Of a stretch of 33,963 nt of DNA, positions 1 through 9,117 are shown in pieces. The notes beneath the pieces are model-generated. The model saw only the letters and a program-made list of their open reading frames with translations, was not told the origin of the DNA and made no database searches. Numbering within the stretch: the first letter of the stretch is position 1; each line of letters opens with the position of its first letter. A program made the translations under genes and the position numbers. Origin of the DNA: Planctomycetota bacterium (GTDB lineage Bacteria; Planctomycetota; Planctomycetia; Planctomycetales; Planctomycetaceae); the NCBI GenBank assembly GCA_003671275.1, contig QWPB01000187.1, positions 1-33,963 of the forward strand, given 5' to 3'.

Positions 1-668
<668 letters not shown>

Positions 669-810
669 TGCGATCGCCCTGCGATGGATACTCGGTGAGA
701 GGAGAGGGGCGGCAGTTTATCAGGCTTGAATCACAGAGCGTAGCGATCCGCAGCGCACACACCTGGAACCCTCGTGATGTTCTTCATTGGGACCGCTGTC
801 GGTCGGCACG

Positions 811-2238
811 CTACGTCAGGATCTCTCGCAACACCTGGCCGTGGACATCGGTCAGGCGGAAATCGCGACCGGCGTAGCGGTAGGTCAGCTGTTCGTGGTC
901 AAAGCCGAGCAGGTGCAGGATTGTCGCGTGCAGGTCATGGACGCTGGTCGGCTTATCGACCGCTTTAAATCCAAAGTCATCGGTGGCCCCGTAGGTAGTG
1001 CCCCCCTTGATGCCGCCCCCGGCCATCCAGGTACTGAATCCCCAGTGGTTGTGATCGCGGCCCATCTGTTCCTTGCCATCGCCGCCCAGTTCGACTGTCG
1101 GCGTCCGTCCGAACTCGCCCCCCCAGATTACCAGGGTTTCTTCAAACATTCCGCGCTGCTTCAAGTCGTGCATCAAGGCTGAGATGGGGCCGTCGATCTC
1201 CCCTGCCAGTTTCCGGTGATTGGCCTCGATCTGATTGTGGTTGTCCCACGGTTGACCCGCACCATGCCACAGCTGGACATAGCGGACCCCGCGTTCGAGC
1301 AGCCGCCGCGCAATCAGCGTTTGGCGACCATGGACGCCGTCTCCATACCGCGCTTGCACATGATCGGGCTCCTTCGAAATATCGAACGCTTCCGCCGCCT
1401 CGGTTTGCATCCGGAAGGCCAGCTCGAACGATTGGATTCGGGCGTCGAGCCGCGAGTCGGTCCGCTCCTCCATATGCTGGGTATTGAATGCCTTGAGCAG
1501 ATCGAGCTGTTTCCGCTGCACAGCCAGCGAGGCATGCGGACTGCGGATGTTCTCGATCAGTTTTTCGAGTTCGCGATGCTGGGGATCGACGAAGGTGCCT
1601 TGGTAGATGCCCGGCAGAAAACCCGACTGCCAGTTCTCGGAGTCCTTGATTGGCATCCCGTTGGGGCACATCGCGATGAACCCCGGCAGGTTTCTGTTCT
1701 CTGCCCCCAGCCCATACATGACCCACGCCCCGACGCTGGGCCGCGGCTGGACTGAGTCGCCGCAGTTCATCAGCATCAGTGATGGCTCGTGATTGGGAAC
1801 CTGCGCATACATCGAGCGGATGACGGCCATGTCGTCGGCATGTTCGGCAGTCTTAGCAAAGATCTCGCTGATTTCGAGGCCGCTTTCCCCATACTTCTGA
1901 AACTTAAACGGTGACGGAAATGCCGCACCGGTCTTCCGCTCGGTGGTCAGGTTGATGGGAGCAGGTTTCCCAGCGTAAGTCGTCAGCGCGGGCTTGGGAT
2001 CGAACGTGTCGACGTGCGATGGCCCGCCATTGCAGAAGAAGTGGATGACCCGTTTCACCTTGCCGGGGAAGTGCGGCATCTTTTGTCCCAGACCGGCATC
2101 CGACGGAGCTGCCTGCACCACGCTCGTGCGTTCATCCAGCAGCAGCCCCGCCAGACCAAGAGCCCCCAGTCCCATGCCGGACCGTTGAAGCAGAGACCGT
2201 CGAGAAAGGATTCCCATGTCGAGCATCACAGCACCCAT
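811..2238 (-). CDS. DUF1501 (PF07394) exported protein, copy 1
   Basis: About 475 residues, a usual length for DUF1501, a sulfatase/phosphatase-superfamily-like family expanded in planctomycetes and of unknown activity. The N terminus carries a twin-arginine-like signal (SRRSLLQRSGMGLGALGLAG), so export by Tat is likely. Family landmarks are visible: FFCNGGPSHVDTFDPKP near residue 70, a WGGEFGRTP segment in the C-terminal third, MAGGGIKGG, and a C terminus ending in [14 protein letters not shown]. An upstream in-frame TTG at 2241 and internal ATGs at 2226 and 2217 are alternative starts; none has a convincing ribosome site. The DUF1549/DUF1553 cytochrome-type partner often found beside DUF1501 genes is absent. 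It lies 142 bases downstream of the xylulokinase start on the same strand, with no sign of coupling. A paralog sits at 23678-25144. Confidence 0.9.
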   Translation of the reverse strand: MGAVMLDMGILSRRSLLQRSGMGLGALGLAGLLLDERTSVVQAAPSDAGLGQKMPHFPGKVKRVIHFFCNGGPSHVDTFDPKPALTTYAGKPAPINLTTERKTGAAFPSPFKFQKYGESGLEISEIFAKTAEHADDMAVIRSMYAQVPNHEPSLMLMNCGDSVQPRPSVGAWVMYGLGAENRNLPGFIAMCPNGMPIKDSENWQSGFLPGIYQGTFVDPQHRELEKLIENIRSPHASLAVQRKQLDLLKAFNTQHMEERTDSRLDARIQSFELAFRMQTEAAEAFDISKEPDHVQARYGDGVHGRQTLIARRLLERGVRYVQLWHGAGQPWDNHNQIEANHRKLAGEIDGPISALMHDLKQRGMFEETLVIWGGEFGRTPTVELGGDGKEQMGRDHNHWGFSTWMAGGGIKGGTTYGATDDFGFKAVDKPTSVHDLHATILHLLGFDHEQLTYRYAGRDFRLTDVHGQVLREILT

Positions 2239-2412
2239 CAAGGAGGTTGGATGTCTTCAGTGTAGCCGAGAGAGGGGTTCCGGGAATACCAGAGCCGCCA
2301 GTGAGATGTCAGGGTCGTCGTCGAATTGTGAATTCATCCAGTCACGGCCCCCCGTGGGGAGGGGGGGCGATTCACCAACGTTCCTGACACAAACACGCGA
2401 TCGGGGCTGCGC

Positions 2413-3810
2413 TCAGTCCTCGGCCTTGCTCCCGTCGCCGCACATCTTGACGATGCGGGGATCAAAACGCCCGATGGTGTCGACGAGATCGAACTGGTGC
2501 TGCATCACCTCGTGGATATCCTTGTAGACACCGGGGACTTCATCCGAACCGGCGGACAAAATTCGAACGCCTTTCTTGAAGAGATCACTCGCCACGGCCT
2601 TAATCCGGAATTTTTCCCGGCCCTGAGTCCGCGACATCAGCCGGCCCGCCCCGTGCGAGGCGGACTCCAGCGAGTCCCGATTTCCCGTGCCGCGAACGAT
2701 GAAGGCCGGACTGGCCATCGATCCCGGGATCACGCCTAGAACGCCCGCTCCGGCGGGCGTTGCCCCCTTGCGATGCACGACCACCTCGCGGCCATTGTGA
2801 GTCTCCTTCCACGCAAAGTTATGGTGGTTTTCGACACCGGCCAACACTTCGGCCCCGATCAAATGGGAAACGTTGCGGTGAATCACATCGTGGTTCGCCG
2901 CTGCATAATCCCCCATCAAGTTCATCGCCGCCCAGTACTCCTGACCGGCCTGCGTCTCCAGGTCCAGCCATGCCAGCCGTCCGAATTTGGCGTACTTGCG
3001 CGGCAACAGATCCCGCGCCAGCACGCTATACGTCTCGCACACGGCGTGACCCGTTCCTCGGCTGCCGCTATGACTCAGTAGTGCCATGTATTTCCCCGGC
3101 GACAGCCCCAGCTCCGGACGGTCGATCGTCACCACGCCGAACTCGACAAAGTGATTCCCGGAACCGCTTGTTCCCAATTGCTTCCAGGCTCGGTCCTTGT
3201 TTTCCCGCGTGATTCGCGTCACGGTCCAGTCTTGGTCAAGGACGGGGTGGAGCTGCTTTCGTGAATGGGCGCCGCCCGATCCGAAGACGGTGCCGTGTTC
3301 CAGGGCCTTCTCGAAGTCCGGAAACCGCTTGTCGTCCTCCAGCGCCGTCACTGGCAAATCCAGAATCGACAACTTCATGCGGCAGGCGATATCGACCCCC
3401 ACCGCATAGGGGCAAACCGCATTATCGAGTGCCAGCACACCGCCAATGGGCAGCCCGTACCCCAGATGCGCATCGGGCATCAGTGCCGCCCCGACGGCAT
3501 TCGGCAGGCAGCAAGCGTCCTCCATCTGCTGGATGGCGTTGACATCGATCCCGTCCCGTCCCCAAATGCGGTAGGCAAGCGGTTCGCGCGTCGGAGCCTC
3601 CTCGTTCTCGGGATCGAGCAGGGCCTTCGCAAAGGCACCGAACAGAGCGTCCTCGGTAAAGGTCGCGGGTGCGGCCAGTACCTCGGCGATCTGCTTGGGG
3701 CCATGTTTCCCCTTGATCGCCCCCGTCATGGCGGCTTGTTGTACGGCTTGAATCGCTATGCCGACACAGTGCTCGGGAACGCCGAGCTTCATCAGTTGTT
3801 TCTTGTTCAT
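2413..3810 (-). CDS. rtcB: RtcB-family RNA ligase
   Basis: 465 residues. RtcB joins RNA ends carrying 2',3'-cyclic phosphate or 3'-phosphate to 5'-OH ends using GTP and Mn2+, acting in RNA repair or tRNA splicing. The metal and guanylylation residues can be read: Cys143 (GVDIACRM), His220 (GSGNHFVEFG), His247 (LLSHSGSRG), His329/330 (NHHNFAW) and the guanylylated His386 (ASHGAGR). The protein is longer than the ~408-residue E. coli enzyme, mostly at the N terminus (about 70 residues before the conserved RIWG). The start at 3810 is an ATG with only a weak GGCGGG upstream. No RtcA cyclase, RtcR regulator or archease gene is adjacent. A 270-base gap separates it from the peptidase gene upstream, so it probably has its own promoter. 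Confidence 0.93.
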   Translation of the reverse strand: MNKKQLMKLGVPEHCVGIAIQAVQQAAMTGAIKGKHGPKQIAEVLAAPATFTEDALFGAFAKALLDPENEEAPTREPLAYRIWGRDGIDVNAIQQMEDACCLPNAVGAALMPDAHLGYGLPIGGVLALDNAVCPYAVGVDIACRMKLSILDLPVTALEDDKRFPDFEKALEHGTVFGSGGAHSRKQLHPVLDQDWTVTRITRENKDRAWKQLGTSGSGNHFVEFGVVTIDRPELGLSPGKYMALLSHSGSRGTGHAVCETYSVLARDLLPRKYAKFGRLAWLDLETQAGQEYWAAMNLMGDYAAANHDVIHRNVSHLIGAEVLAGVENHHNFAWKETHNGREVVVHRKGATPAGAGVLGVIPGSMASPAFIVRGTGNRDSLESASHGAGRLMSRTQGREKFRIKAVASDLFKKGVRILSAGSDEVPGVYKDIHEVMQHQFDLVDTIGRFDPRIVKMCGDGSKAED

Positions 3811-4080
3811 GATCCCGCCGAGACACGTGGAAGAGTCAGTCGGTTCGCGGCATCATGGTCAACCCTTTGCCTTGTTGCCAGAGGGAAGTCCGGCATTCGT
3901 TCGAGGGCTGTTTTCAAGCCCGTCAATGGAAGGCGTGATCGAGGTCCGATACGGCGAATTCCGGTTCTGGCTGTGGTGTCTGTGTCAGGAATATCATTAT
4001 GTCGGGGAGGTCATCCAGCCTGTCAATCCCTTCAGAATATCGACAGACTGGAAGCCCATCCCACGTTTTTCAACGGACGG

Positions 4081-5064
4081 TTAGTCGGGCAGCTTGATCT
4101 CCACCGACCGAAACCAGCGCAGTATGCCCATCAACAGGGCGGTTCCACCCAACGCCGCGCTCAACAGCCCCAGCAACAACAATCCGTCGCCAAACAGGCG
4201 GCGGATGGCAAACCGGGTCAGACGGTCTTCTTCACCAGGTTGGGCATTCAGCGAGATGTCGATCTCAAACATCCAGATCCAGCGCCACGCGAACAGGACC
4301 AGAATTGCTCCCGCCGCCAAAAATGGCCCATAGGGAACGGCACGTTCTCGAGAGATTCGCCGCGCCAGTGGCCCCAGTGTTAGCGCCAGTAAAGGCGCGA
4401 AAAAAAACGCGATGACGGTTGGCTGCCATCCGAGAAAAGCGCCCACCATGGCCATCAAGGTCACGTCGCCGCTGCCCATGGCGGGTTGACCGAGAACTCT
4501 TTCGGCGACACTCTTCACCAGTTGAGTCAGACCCGCTCCCACACCGGCCCCGACCAGACTCCACGCCAGTCCATGCAGGTGGGGGTGCTCCGCCAGCCAC
4601 ACCGGGATATCGGGGCCTTTGATTTGCGGGATCTCGGCATTCCAATCGACCCACACATGGGCGATCTGCAAATCACCGACCAGGAAGGCCGCGGTGATCG
4701 CGATACTGCCTCCCAGGAATAACACAAAATCCGGGATATAGAGCGTGGCCAGATCGGTGGCTGTGACGACCAGCAGGCACGCCAGAAAGACCAGATGAAA
4801 CAGTATCCGTAACGAATGGGTCATGACGCTGGGGCGGACTTCGGGCACCTCCTGGCAATGTCCCGCATGCATGGCCCAAGCCAGTCCGGCCCCCAGCGCA
4901 GCCGCAACGATGGTCATGCCGACCTTCCAGTGTCCGGGCTCACCGCCGCATAGCCGCAGGGCGGGACCGGTCAGACTTCCCGTCAGCAATGCGGTGATGA
5001 ATGCTCCGATGATCATCCAGGTCGGGGCGTTCAACGTGTTGACGAATTGCTCCAGCCAGACCAT
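4081..5064 (-). CDS. A24-family prepilin peptidase, lacking the N-methylase domain
   Basis: 327-residue polytopic membrane protein with the aspartic protease pair of type IV prepilin peptidases: Asp104 in ATDLATLYIPD and Asp200 in GSGDVTLMAMVGAF, followed by a VPYGPFLAAGA segment near residue 275. Such enzymes cut prepilin and pseudopilin leader peptides on the cytoplasmic face of the inner membrane. Bifunctional PilD has an N-terminal domain with two CxxC pairs; here that region is replaced by two predicted membrane segments without cysteine pairs, so only the protease half is present. A hydrophilic insert (about residues 130-165) between the two catalytic segments is unusual. It starts 15 bases after the serine hydrolase stop, with AGGA about 10 bases before the ATG, so it probably belongs to that operon. 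No pilin or secretion ATPase gene is in the window. Confidence 0.85.
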   Translation of the reverse strand: MVWLEQFVNTLNAPTWMIIGAFITALLTGSLTGPALRLCGGEPGHWKVGMTIVAAALGAGLAWAMHAGHCQEVPEVRPSVMTHSLRILFHLVFLACLLVVTATDLATLYIPDFVLFLGGSIAITAAFLVGDLQIAHVWVDWNAEIPQIKGPDIPVWLAEHPHLHGLAWSLVGAGVGAGLTQLVKSVAERVLGQPAMGSGDVTLMAMVGAFLGWQPTVIAFFFAPLLALTLGPLARRISRERAVPYGPFLAAGAILVLFAWRWIWMFEIDISLNAQPGEEDRLTRFAIRRLFGDGLLLLGLLSAALGGTALLMGILRWFRSVEIKLPD

Positions 5065-5079
5065 ATCCCCACATCCTGT

Positions 5080-6318
5080 TCATGTTGCGGCCGTGGCATC
5101 CGGTCCCAGTCCCAGATCCTCGTAAAGCGCGGTGAGCAGTTCGCGAAATCGTCGATTGTGCGGCACCTCGCCGGGGTAACCATTGGCGATGGCTGACACA
5201 ACCAGGCGATGTTGGGGATCGGCAAAACCGATCGAGGACTGCGAACCTCCGTGCCCAAAGGCCCCTTCCGTAGAGTGTTGCCCAAAGCCGTAAGGAATCG
5301 TCCGGGCACCGTACCGGTTCGAGTTTGTAATCACGCCCAGCCCGAAGTCGACCGTGTGTTGAAACGTCTGATCGAACATCCCCACGCGATGCCGCTGGGT
5401 CATCCCATCGACCGTTTCGGGACGCAGGAATTGCTTTCCATTTCCATATCCGCGACTGAGGAGCATCTCGTAGAACCTCCCCAACTCGCGGATTGGTCCG
5501 CGGCAACTGCTGCCCGGTGCCGAGTAAGCGAGCATCTCGGGCCGCTGCGAATGATTCGGTCGTAGCTTCCCGTCGGTGATCTGGTAAACCTGTCCCCACG
5601 GAACGGAATTCTGGGCAATGACCTCGGAAGGCACTCCTAGCCAGCTGCGAGTCATTCCGAGCGGTTCCATTAGTTCACGGCGGATATAGTCCGCGATGGG
5701 CTCCTGACGCAGACGCCGAACGAGTTCTCCGAGGATAAACCAGCTGCGCTGCGGGTCATATCCGGCCGCTTCACCCGGAATCGCTCCGGCCTTCAGCGGA
5801 GCGGCACAGATGCGCTGGATGACGGTGTCCCAGTCGCTTTGCGGCCAGCCCAGCGCAACGGCATCGATCCCGGCCGTATGGGTCAGCAGATGCCGCGTGG
5901 TGATCGCATCCTTGGAATTCTGCGCGAACTCCGGAATCTGATTCGCGATTGGCTGATCGAGATCCAGTCGTCCCGCTTCGACCAGTTGCATGATCGCCAC
6001 CGCTGTGATCGGTTTGCCCGCACTCAGCCAGGGCAGCACATGATCCGCCGTGAGGGGGTCACCCGGTTGGTTTTCCCCTAGAGCCACATCCACCAGGGGA
6101 ACATGATCTCGCGAGACGTACAACTGTAGTCCCAAGTGTAATCCTCGAGTCCGCCCGGCCTCAAAGACCGTCCACACCCGTCCCAACTGATCGCGTATGG
6201 CATCCAGGGAATCAATCACAGACAGACCACCATCCACCACACAAAGGGAATTGTCCAGTTTGTATCGTCTCGTTCCTGATACAGAGCCCCAACCGTCAGG
6301 GAGATCCCTTACCGTCAT
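5080..6318 (-). CDS. Serine hydrolase, beta-lactamase / class C-like family
   Basis: 412 residues of the beta-lactamase-related (PF00144) fold, which includes esterases, DD-peptidases and class C beta-lactamases. The SxxK nucleophile motif is Ser99-Ala-Gly-Lys102 (LSAGKPITAV), followed by the family's DQPIANQIPEF and TRHLLTHTAGI segments and a C-terminal HGG (356-358) in the place of the KTG triad. The second motif, normally YxN, appears as Tyr187-Asp-Pro (GYDPQRSW), keeping only the tyrosine. No signal peptide is visible at the N terminus, so a cytoplasmic location is likely, which is unusual for a cell-wall enzyme and favours an esterase-like role. The ATG at 6318 overlaps the stop of the phosphatase gene by four bases (ATGA), pointing to translational coupling. 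Substrate unknown. Confidence 0.82.
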   Translation of the reverse strand: MTVRDLPDGWGSVSGTRRYKLDNSLCVVDGGLSVIDSLDAIRDQLGRVWTVFEAGRTRGLHLGLQLYVSRDHVPLVDVALGENQPGDPLTADHVLPWLSAGKPITAVAIMQLVEAGRLDLDQPIANQIPEFAQNSKDAITTRHLLTHTAGIDAVALGWPQSDWDTVIQRICAAPLKAGAIPGEAAGYDPQRSWFILGELVRRLRQEPIADYIRRELMEPLGMTRSWLGVPSEVIAQNSVPWGQVYQITDGKLRPNHSQRPEMLAYSAPGSSCRGPIRELGRFYEMLLSRGYGNGKQFLRPETVDGMTQRHRVGMFDQTFQHTVDFGLGVITNSNRYGARTIPYGFGQHSTEGAFGHGGSQSSIGFADPQHRLVVSAIANGYPGEVPHNRRFRELLTALYEDLGLGPDATAAT

Positions 6319-7577
6319 CCGGGTTGTCGAGACATCAGCAGGTCGATTGCCCGCGACAGATCACGACACCCCCGCGCGAAACGTCTTTCCTTGCGAGCCT
6401 GTTCCGCAGCATGGATGGCACTTTGGTGCTCACTGGTTTCGTACTTCCAGTTTTCCTCTGTAGCGGATCGCCGCAAGGTTCCTTCGACTTCCAGAAGCAT
6501 CTGAAAAAGTTCCTCCGAACTCATCGCCACGGCTGTTCGATGGGGCCGACTGAGATTGGTCTGGGAAAGTTCGTCAGCGGTGTTGAGGCGGTTTTGGGCC
6601 TCGCGCTGAATGGCGATCGCCTTGATAAACAGGATAATCAGCGCCACCGCCGAGAGCGCCGACAGGACAGAACCATACACCGGTGTTCCCGAGATCACCA
6701 AGCTGACCCCACCGACCAATGAGAACGAGATTAACCAGAACGCGACGAGCCAGATCCAACCAAGCGCACTGGGGGGGGCGTCGAGAGGTTCCGGAGCCGG
6801 GGGCGGTACATTGGCGGGCAGCTCCCCCACCTTGGCAATGATCACGGTGCTGTTGTCCGGGCCTCCCCGCAGATTCGCCAGGTGAATCAGCAGGCGACAG
6901 GCCTGAGACGCTGACAACTCACGAACTATCGCTCCCAGCTCATCGGATTCCAGCTGATTACTCAATCCATCGGTACACAGCAGAAAGGCATCCCCAGGCA
7001 GGACGACAAACGGGCCTTCCAGGTCGACTTGAACGGTCGATTCGGGGCCCAGCGATCGCAGGATGATATTGCGATGGTTGGAAAAATCGATCTTCTCGGC
7101 GGCTTTGACATCGCGCCGCCGCATCTCCCATTCCAGGCTGTGGTCAAAGGTCAGTTGATCGATTCGGTCACGACGAATCCGGTAGCACCGACTGTCTCCC
7201 ACGTGGGCCAGAATGGCTCCCCGGGATGACAGCGTCAGGACCGTACACGTGGTTCCCATTCGCTGAAAATCACGGTTCTGTTCGCCCTTCTCGTGGATGG
7301 CGGCGTTGGCGGCGGTGACAGCGGCTTGCAGTGAAATCCGGGGATCCGCAATCGGGCTTTTGAAATACGTATGCGGGACCGTTTCGACCGCAATCTGGCT
7401 GGCCAGTTCGCCGACGGCATGCCCCCCCATCCCATCGGCAACCATCATCAGATGCCCGCGTCGTAAAAACTCTTCTTCATTCTGACTGACCTGAATACAA
7501 AGCGAATCTTCATTGTTCTGTCGGCGCATGCCGACATCCGAGAGCGAGGCGTATTGGACTTTCTGCTCCCAGCGCAT
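6315..7577 (-). CDS. PP2C-family Ser/Thr protein phosphatase with C-terminal membrane segments
   Basis: About 420 residues from the ATG at 7577. The catalytic domain (residues ~8-250) shows the metal-binding motifs of PPM/PP2C phosphatases in order: SDVGMRRQNNED (Asp24), VADGMGGHAVGE (Asp48), HVGDSR, CTDGLSNQ (Asp203) and GGPDNSTV (238-245). These enzymes remove phosphate from Ser/Thr residues and usually counter Hanks-type kinases. A Pro-rich linker leads to two hydrophobic helices (~274-295 and 302-323), so the enzyme is probably membrane-anchored with its catalytic domain in the cytoplasm, followed by a charged tail. The start was chosen because homology begins at MRWEQKVQYA and GGGGAG lies 4 bases upstream; in-frame ATGs at 7631 and 7718 are possible but the extra residues look unlike the family and the longest runs into repeat DNA. 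No kinase gene is adjacent. First gene of a three-gene cluster. Confidence 0.9.
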   Translation of the reverse strand: MRWEQKVQYASLSDVGMRRQNNEDSLCIQVSQNEEEFLRRGHLMMVADGMGGHAVGELASQIAVETVPHTYFKSPIADPRISLQAAVTAANAAIHEKGEQNRDFQRMGTTCTVLTLSSRGAILAHVGDSRCYRIRRDRIDQLTFDHSLEWEMRRRDVKAAEKIDFSNHRNIILRSLGPESTVQVDLEGPFVVLPGDAFLLCTDGLSNQLESDELGAIVRELSASQACRLLIHLANLRGGPDNSTVIIAKVGELPANVPPPAPEPLDAPPSALGWIWLVAFWLISFSLVGGVSLVISGTPVYGSVLSALSAVALIILFIKAIAIQREAQNRLNTADELSQTNLSRPHRTAVAMSSEELFQMLLEVEGTLRRSATEENWKYETSEHQSAIHAAEQARKERRFARGCRDLSRAIDLLMSRQPG

Positions 7578-7662
7578 GGGACTCCCCGGAAGATACGACG
7601 ATTCCCGATCATATCGCCTGAAAAACAACATGGCTACGACGCCGCATCCTCTCCTTGAATCT

Positions 7663-7794
7663 GTGTGCGCGTTCGGAAAGTGGGTAGGACAGACAATCCT
7701 GTCTGTCCCATGCGTCAAGAGATTAAGTTTTCTCGCAGATCGTGGGGCAGGCAGGATGGCCTACCCTGCCTGTTCGCTGACCTGACGCACACAT
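7663..7794. repeat. Interspersed paired-hairpin repeat, locus A (possible small insertion)
   Basis: A perfect 9-bp stem GGACAGACA / TGTCTGTCC with loop ATCC lies at 7687-7708. About 37 bases further on, at 7744-7766, is a second, inverted and less perfect version (GGGGCAGGCAGGAT...). The block is bounded by TGTGTGCG (7662-7669) and its reverse complement CGCACACA (7786-7793), and then by the 9-base direct repeat CTTGAATCT at 7654-7662 and 7795-7803. This is what a non-autonomous insertion with short inverted ends and a 9-bp target duplication would look like; the reading as an insertion is inference. Related pairs occur at 10621-10753 and, degenerate, at 26989-27128. Confidence 0.65.
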
Positions 7795-7834
7795 CTTGAA
7801 TCTGGGGACGCTTCCGGCTTCCAGAGTCGATTGG

Positions 7835-8947
7835 CTACTTTGTCGGGACCAGTTTCACTCGGACAAATCGCGGCCAGTACAAGGTCGCATCCTGGAACAG
7901 ATCGGCAAACTGAAATGAGTTGACCGCATAGGTGATCAACAGTTCGCCGTCTGTGGAAATTTCCGGATGGGCTTTGCCCGCGTAGGCAAAATAGCCCTTT
8001 CGGCTCGCTGGTTCGGGACATTTCCACAGATCCCTGGGGGCTGTCCATGGGCCCCAGGGATGGTCGGCGGTTCGAGCAACGATCTGGGGAGATAGCAGGT
8101 CGCCGTGGCTGATGACGAGGAACTGATTCTCCGGAGTCTGGTGATGCACCGAATACTCGGCGGCAATTCCCGATACCAGCGGCACGGCTCGATGAACGTC
8201 GGTTGACCAGCTCGATTCCGTGCGAAATTCCCAGGTGGCGTGATCGTGGATGGTCTGTTCGGGGACGCGGGCTAACAGCATCTGGCGGGGGGAGAGCTTT
8301 ACTTGCGGCGTTTCGCGTGTGCCATAGATATAGACCAATCCTTCGTGTTTCATAACTGCCGAACCGAATAATGTTCGGCGTTCTTCGGTGATCTCTGTGA
8401 ACGGTAACGGCTGACGGGAGACCTTCCACTGTGTCGGAAGCTCCAGCGGGTTTTCAATGATCGTATGAGTCACACCGACATTCTGAAATCCAAAAACGCC
8501 GGGCTCCGTGCTCTTTTGAAACTCCCACAGAAACAGGTGAACGCGTCCTTCGACGATGGTTCCGCCCAGCAGCCAGTACCAGTGCGTTGGGGTGTCAGGA
8601 CGGAACAGGGCCACGGGTTTCCGGGCATCGTCAGCCCCATGATAAAACTCGAGGCGTGGCCCGGTCGGCGTGTCCGTTTGCACGCCAATCGAATTATTAA
8701 TCATCCGCGAATCGACTCGCCGCCCCGCCTCGATCCGTCCCAGCAAGGTGTCACTGAAGAACCATAAAACGCGATCCGGGGCCACCCGAATCGCGTAGTT
8801 TCCGTCCGCTCCGATCCAGTCACCTGACCGTTGAAAATGGGCCTCCCAGTCGGGAGCGGGTTCGACCGACATCACCAGCAGCGGTTCGGCGGCCTCCGCC
8901 GCGACGATGGCCACCAGCAAGAGCCATACCCCGTACACACAACGCAT
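7835..8947 (-). CDS. Exported DUF4185-type beta-propeller protein
   Basis: 370 residues from the ATG at 8947. The first ~20 residues (MRCVYGVWLLLVAIVAAEAA) form a clear Sec signal peptide, so the protein is exported. The mature part opens with SGDWIGADGNYAIRV and RVLWFFSDTLLG, the typical beginning of DUF4185 proteins, which form a propeller related to glycosidase folds. Repeated short segments with WYW, HLFLWEF, YIYGTRE, and a late GPWTAPRDLW and ISTDGELLITYA match blade strands. A role in binding or cutting extracellular sugar is a family-level guess; no catalytic pair can be assigned with confidence. A longer reading frame starts 42 bases upstream but would bury the signal peptide. It follows the phosphatase gene region upstream of a repeat and is separated from the next gene by 170 bases. 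Confidence 0.7.
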   Translation of the reverse strand: MRCVYGVWLLLVAIVAAEAAEPLLVMSVEPAPDWEAHFQRSGDWIGADGNYAIRVAPDRVLWFFSDTLLGRIEAGRRVDSRMINNSIGVQTDTPTGPRLEFYHGADDARKPVALFRPDTPTHWYWLLGGTIVEGRVHLFLWEFQKSTEPGVFGFQNVGVTHTIIENPLELPTQWKVSRQPLPFTEITEERRTLFGSAVMKHEGLVYIYGTRETPQVKLSPRQMLLARVPEQTIHDHATWEFRTESSWSTDVHRAVPLVSGIAAEYSVHHQTPENQFLVISHGDLLSPQIVARTADHPWGPWTAPRDLWKCPEPASRKGYFAYAGKAHPEISTDGELLITYAVNSFQFADLFQDATLYWPRFVRVKLVPTK

Positions 8948-9117
8948 AACCGTTTCTCTCTGTCCGCCTCGGATCAGGAAACAGGCCATGTTCCGACATT
9001 CTCAGGGATGCCTGTCGGGTGACCCTTCCGTTGGATTCAGTATTCACGGTTCGTTGGCATCGCCTCGTTCGTCGGAAGCCCGACGTTCCGAAGATGAGCC
9101 TGCTGCTACAGCCACGA

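Noticed and set aside
2240-2265. On the plus strand, AAGGAGG followed by ATG and a four-codon frame ending in TAG
   Set aside because: The signal is strong, but the frame is only four codons, lies in the 5' region of the minus-strand DUF1501 gene and leads nowhere; chance is the simpler reading.
3265-4383. Long plus-strand open frame opposite rtcB and the peptidase gene (372 codons), and similar ones at 9495-10496, 12132-13142 and 30762-31835
   Set aside because: These run antisense to well-recognised genes, have high Arg/Pro/Ser/His content typical of shadow frames in GC-rich DNA, and show no motifs.
7578-7718. Upstream extension of the PP2C gene to 7718
   Set aside because: The extra residues do not look like the family and the longest version is translated from repeat DNA.
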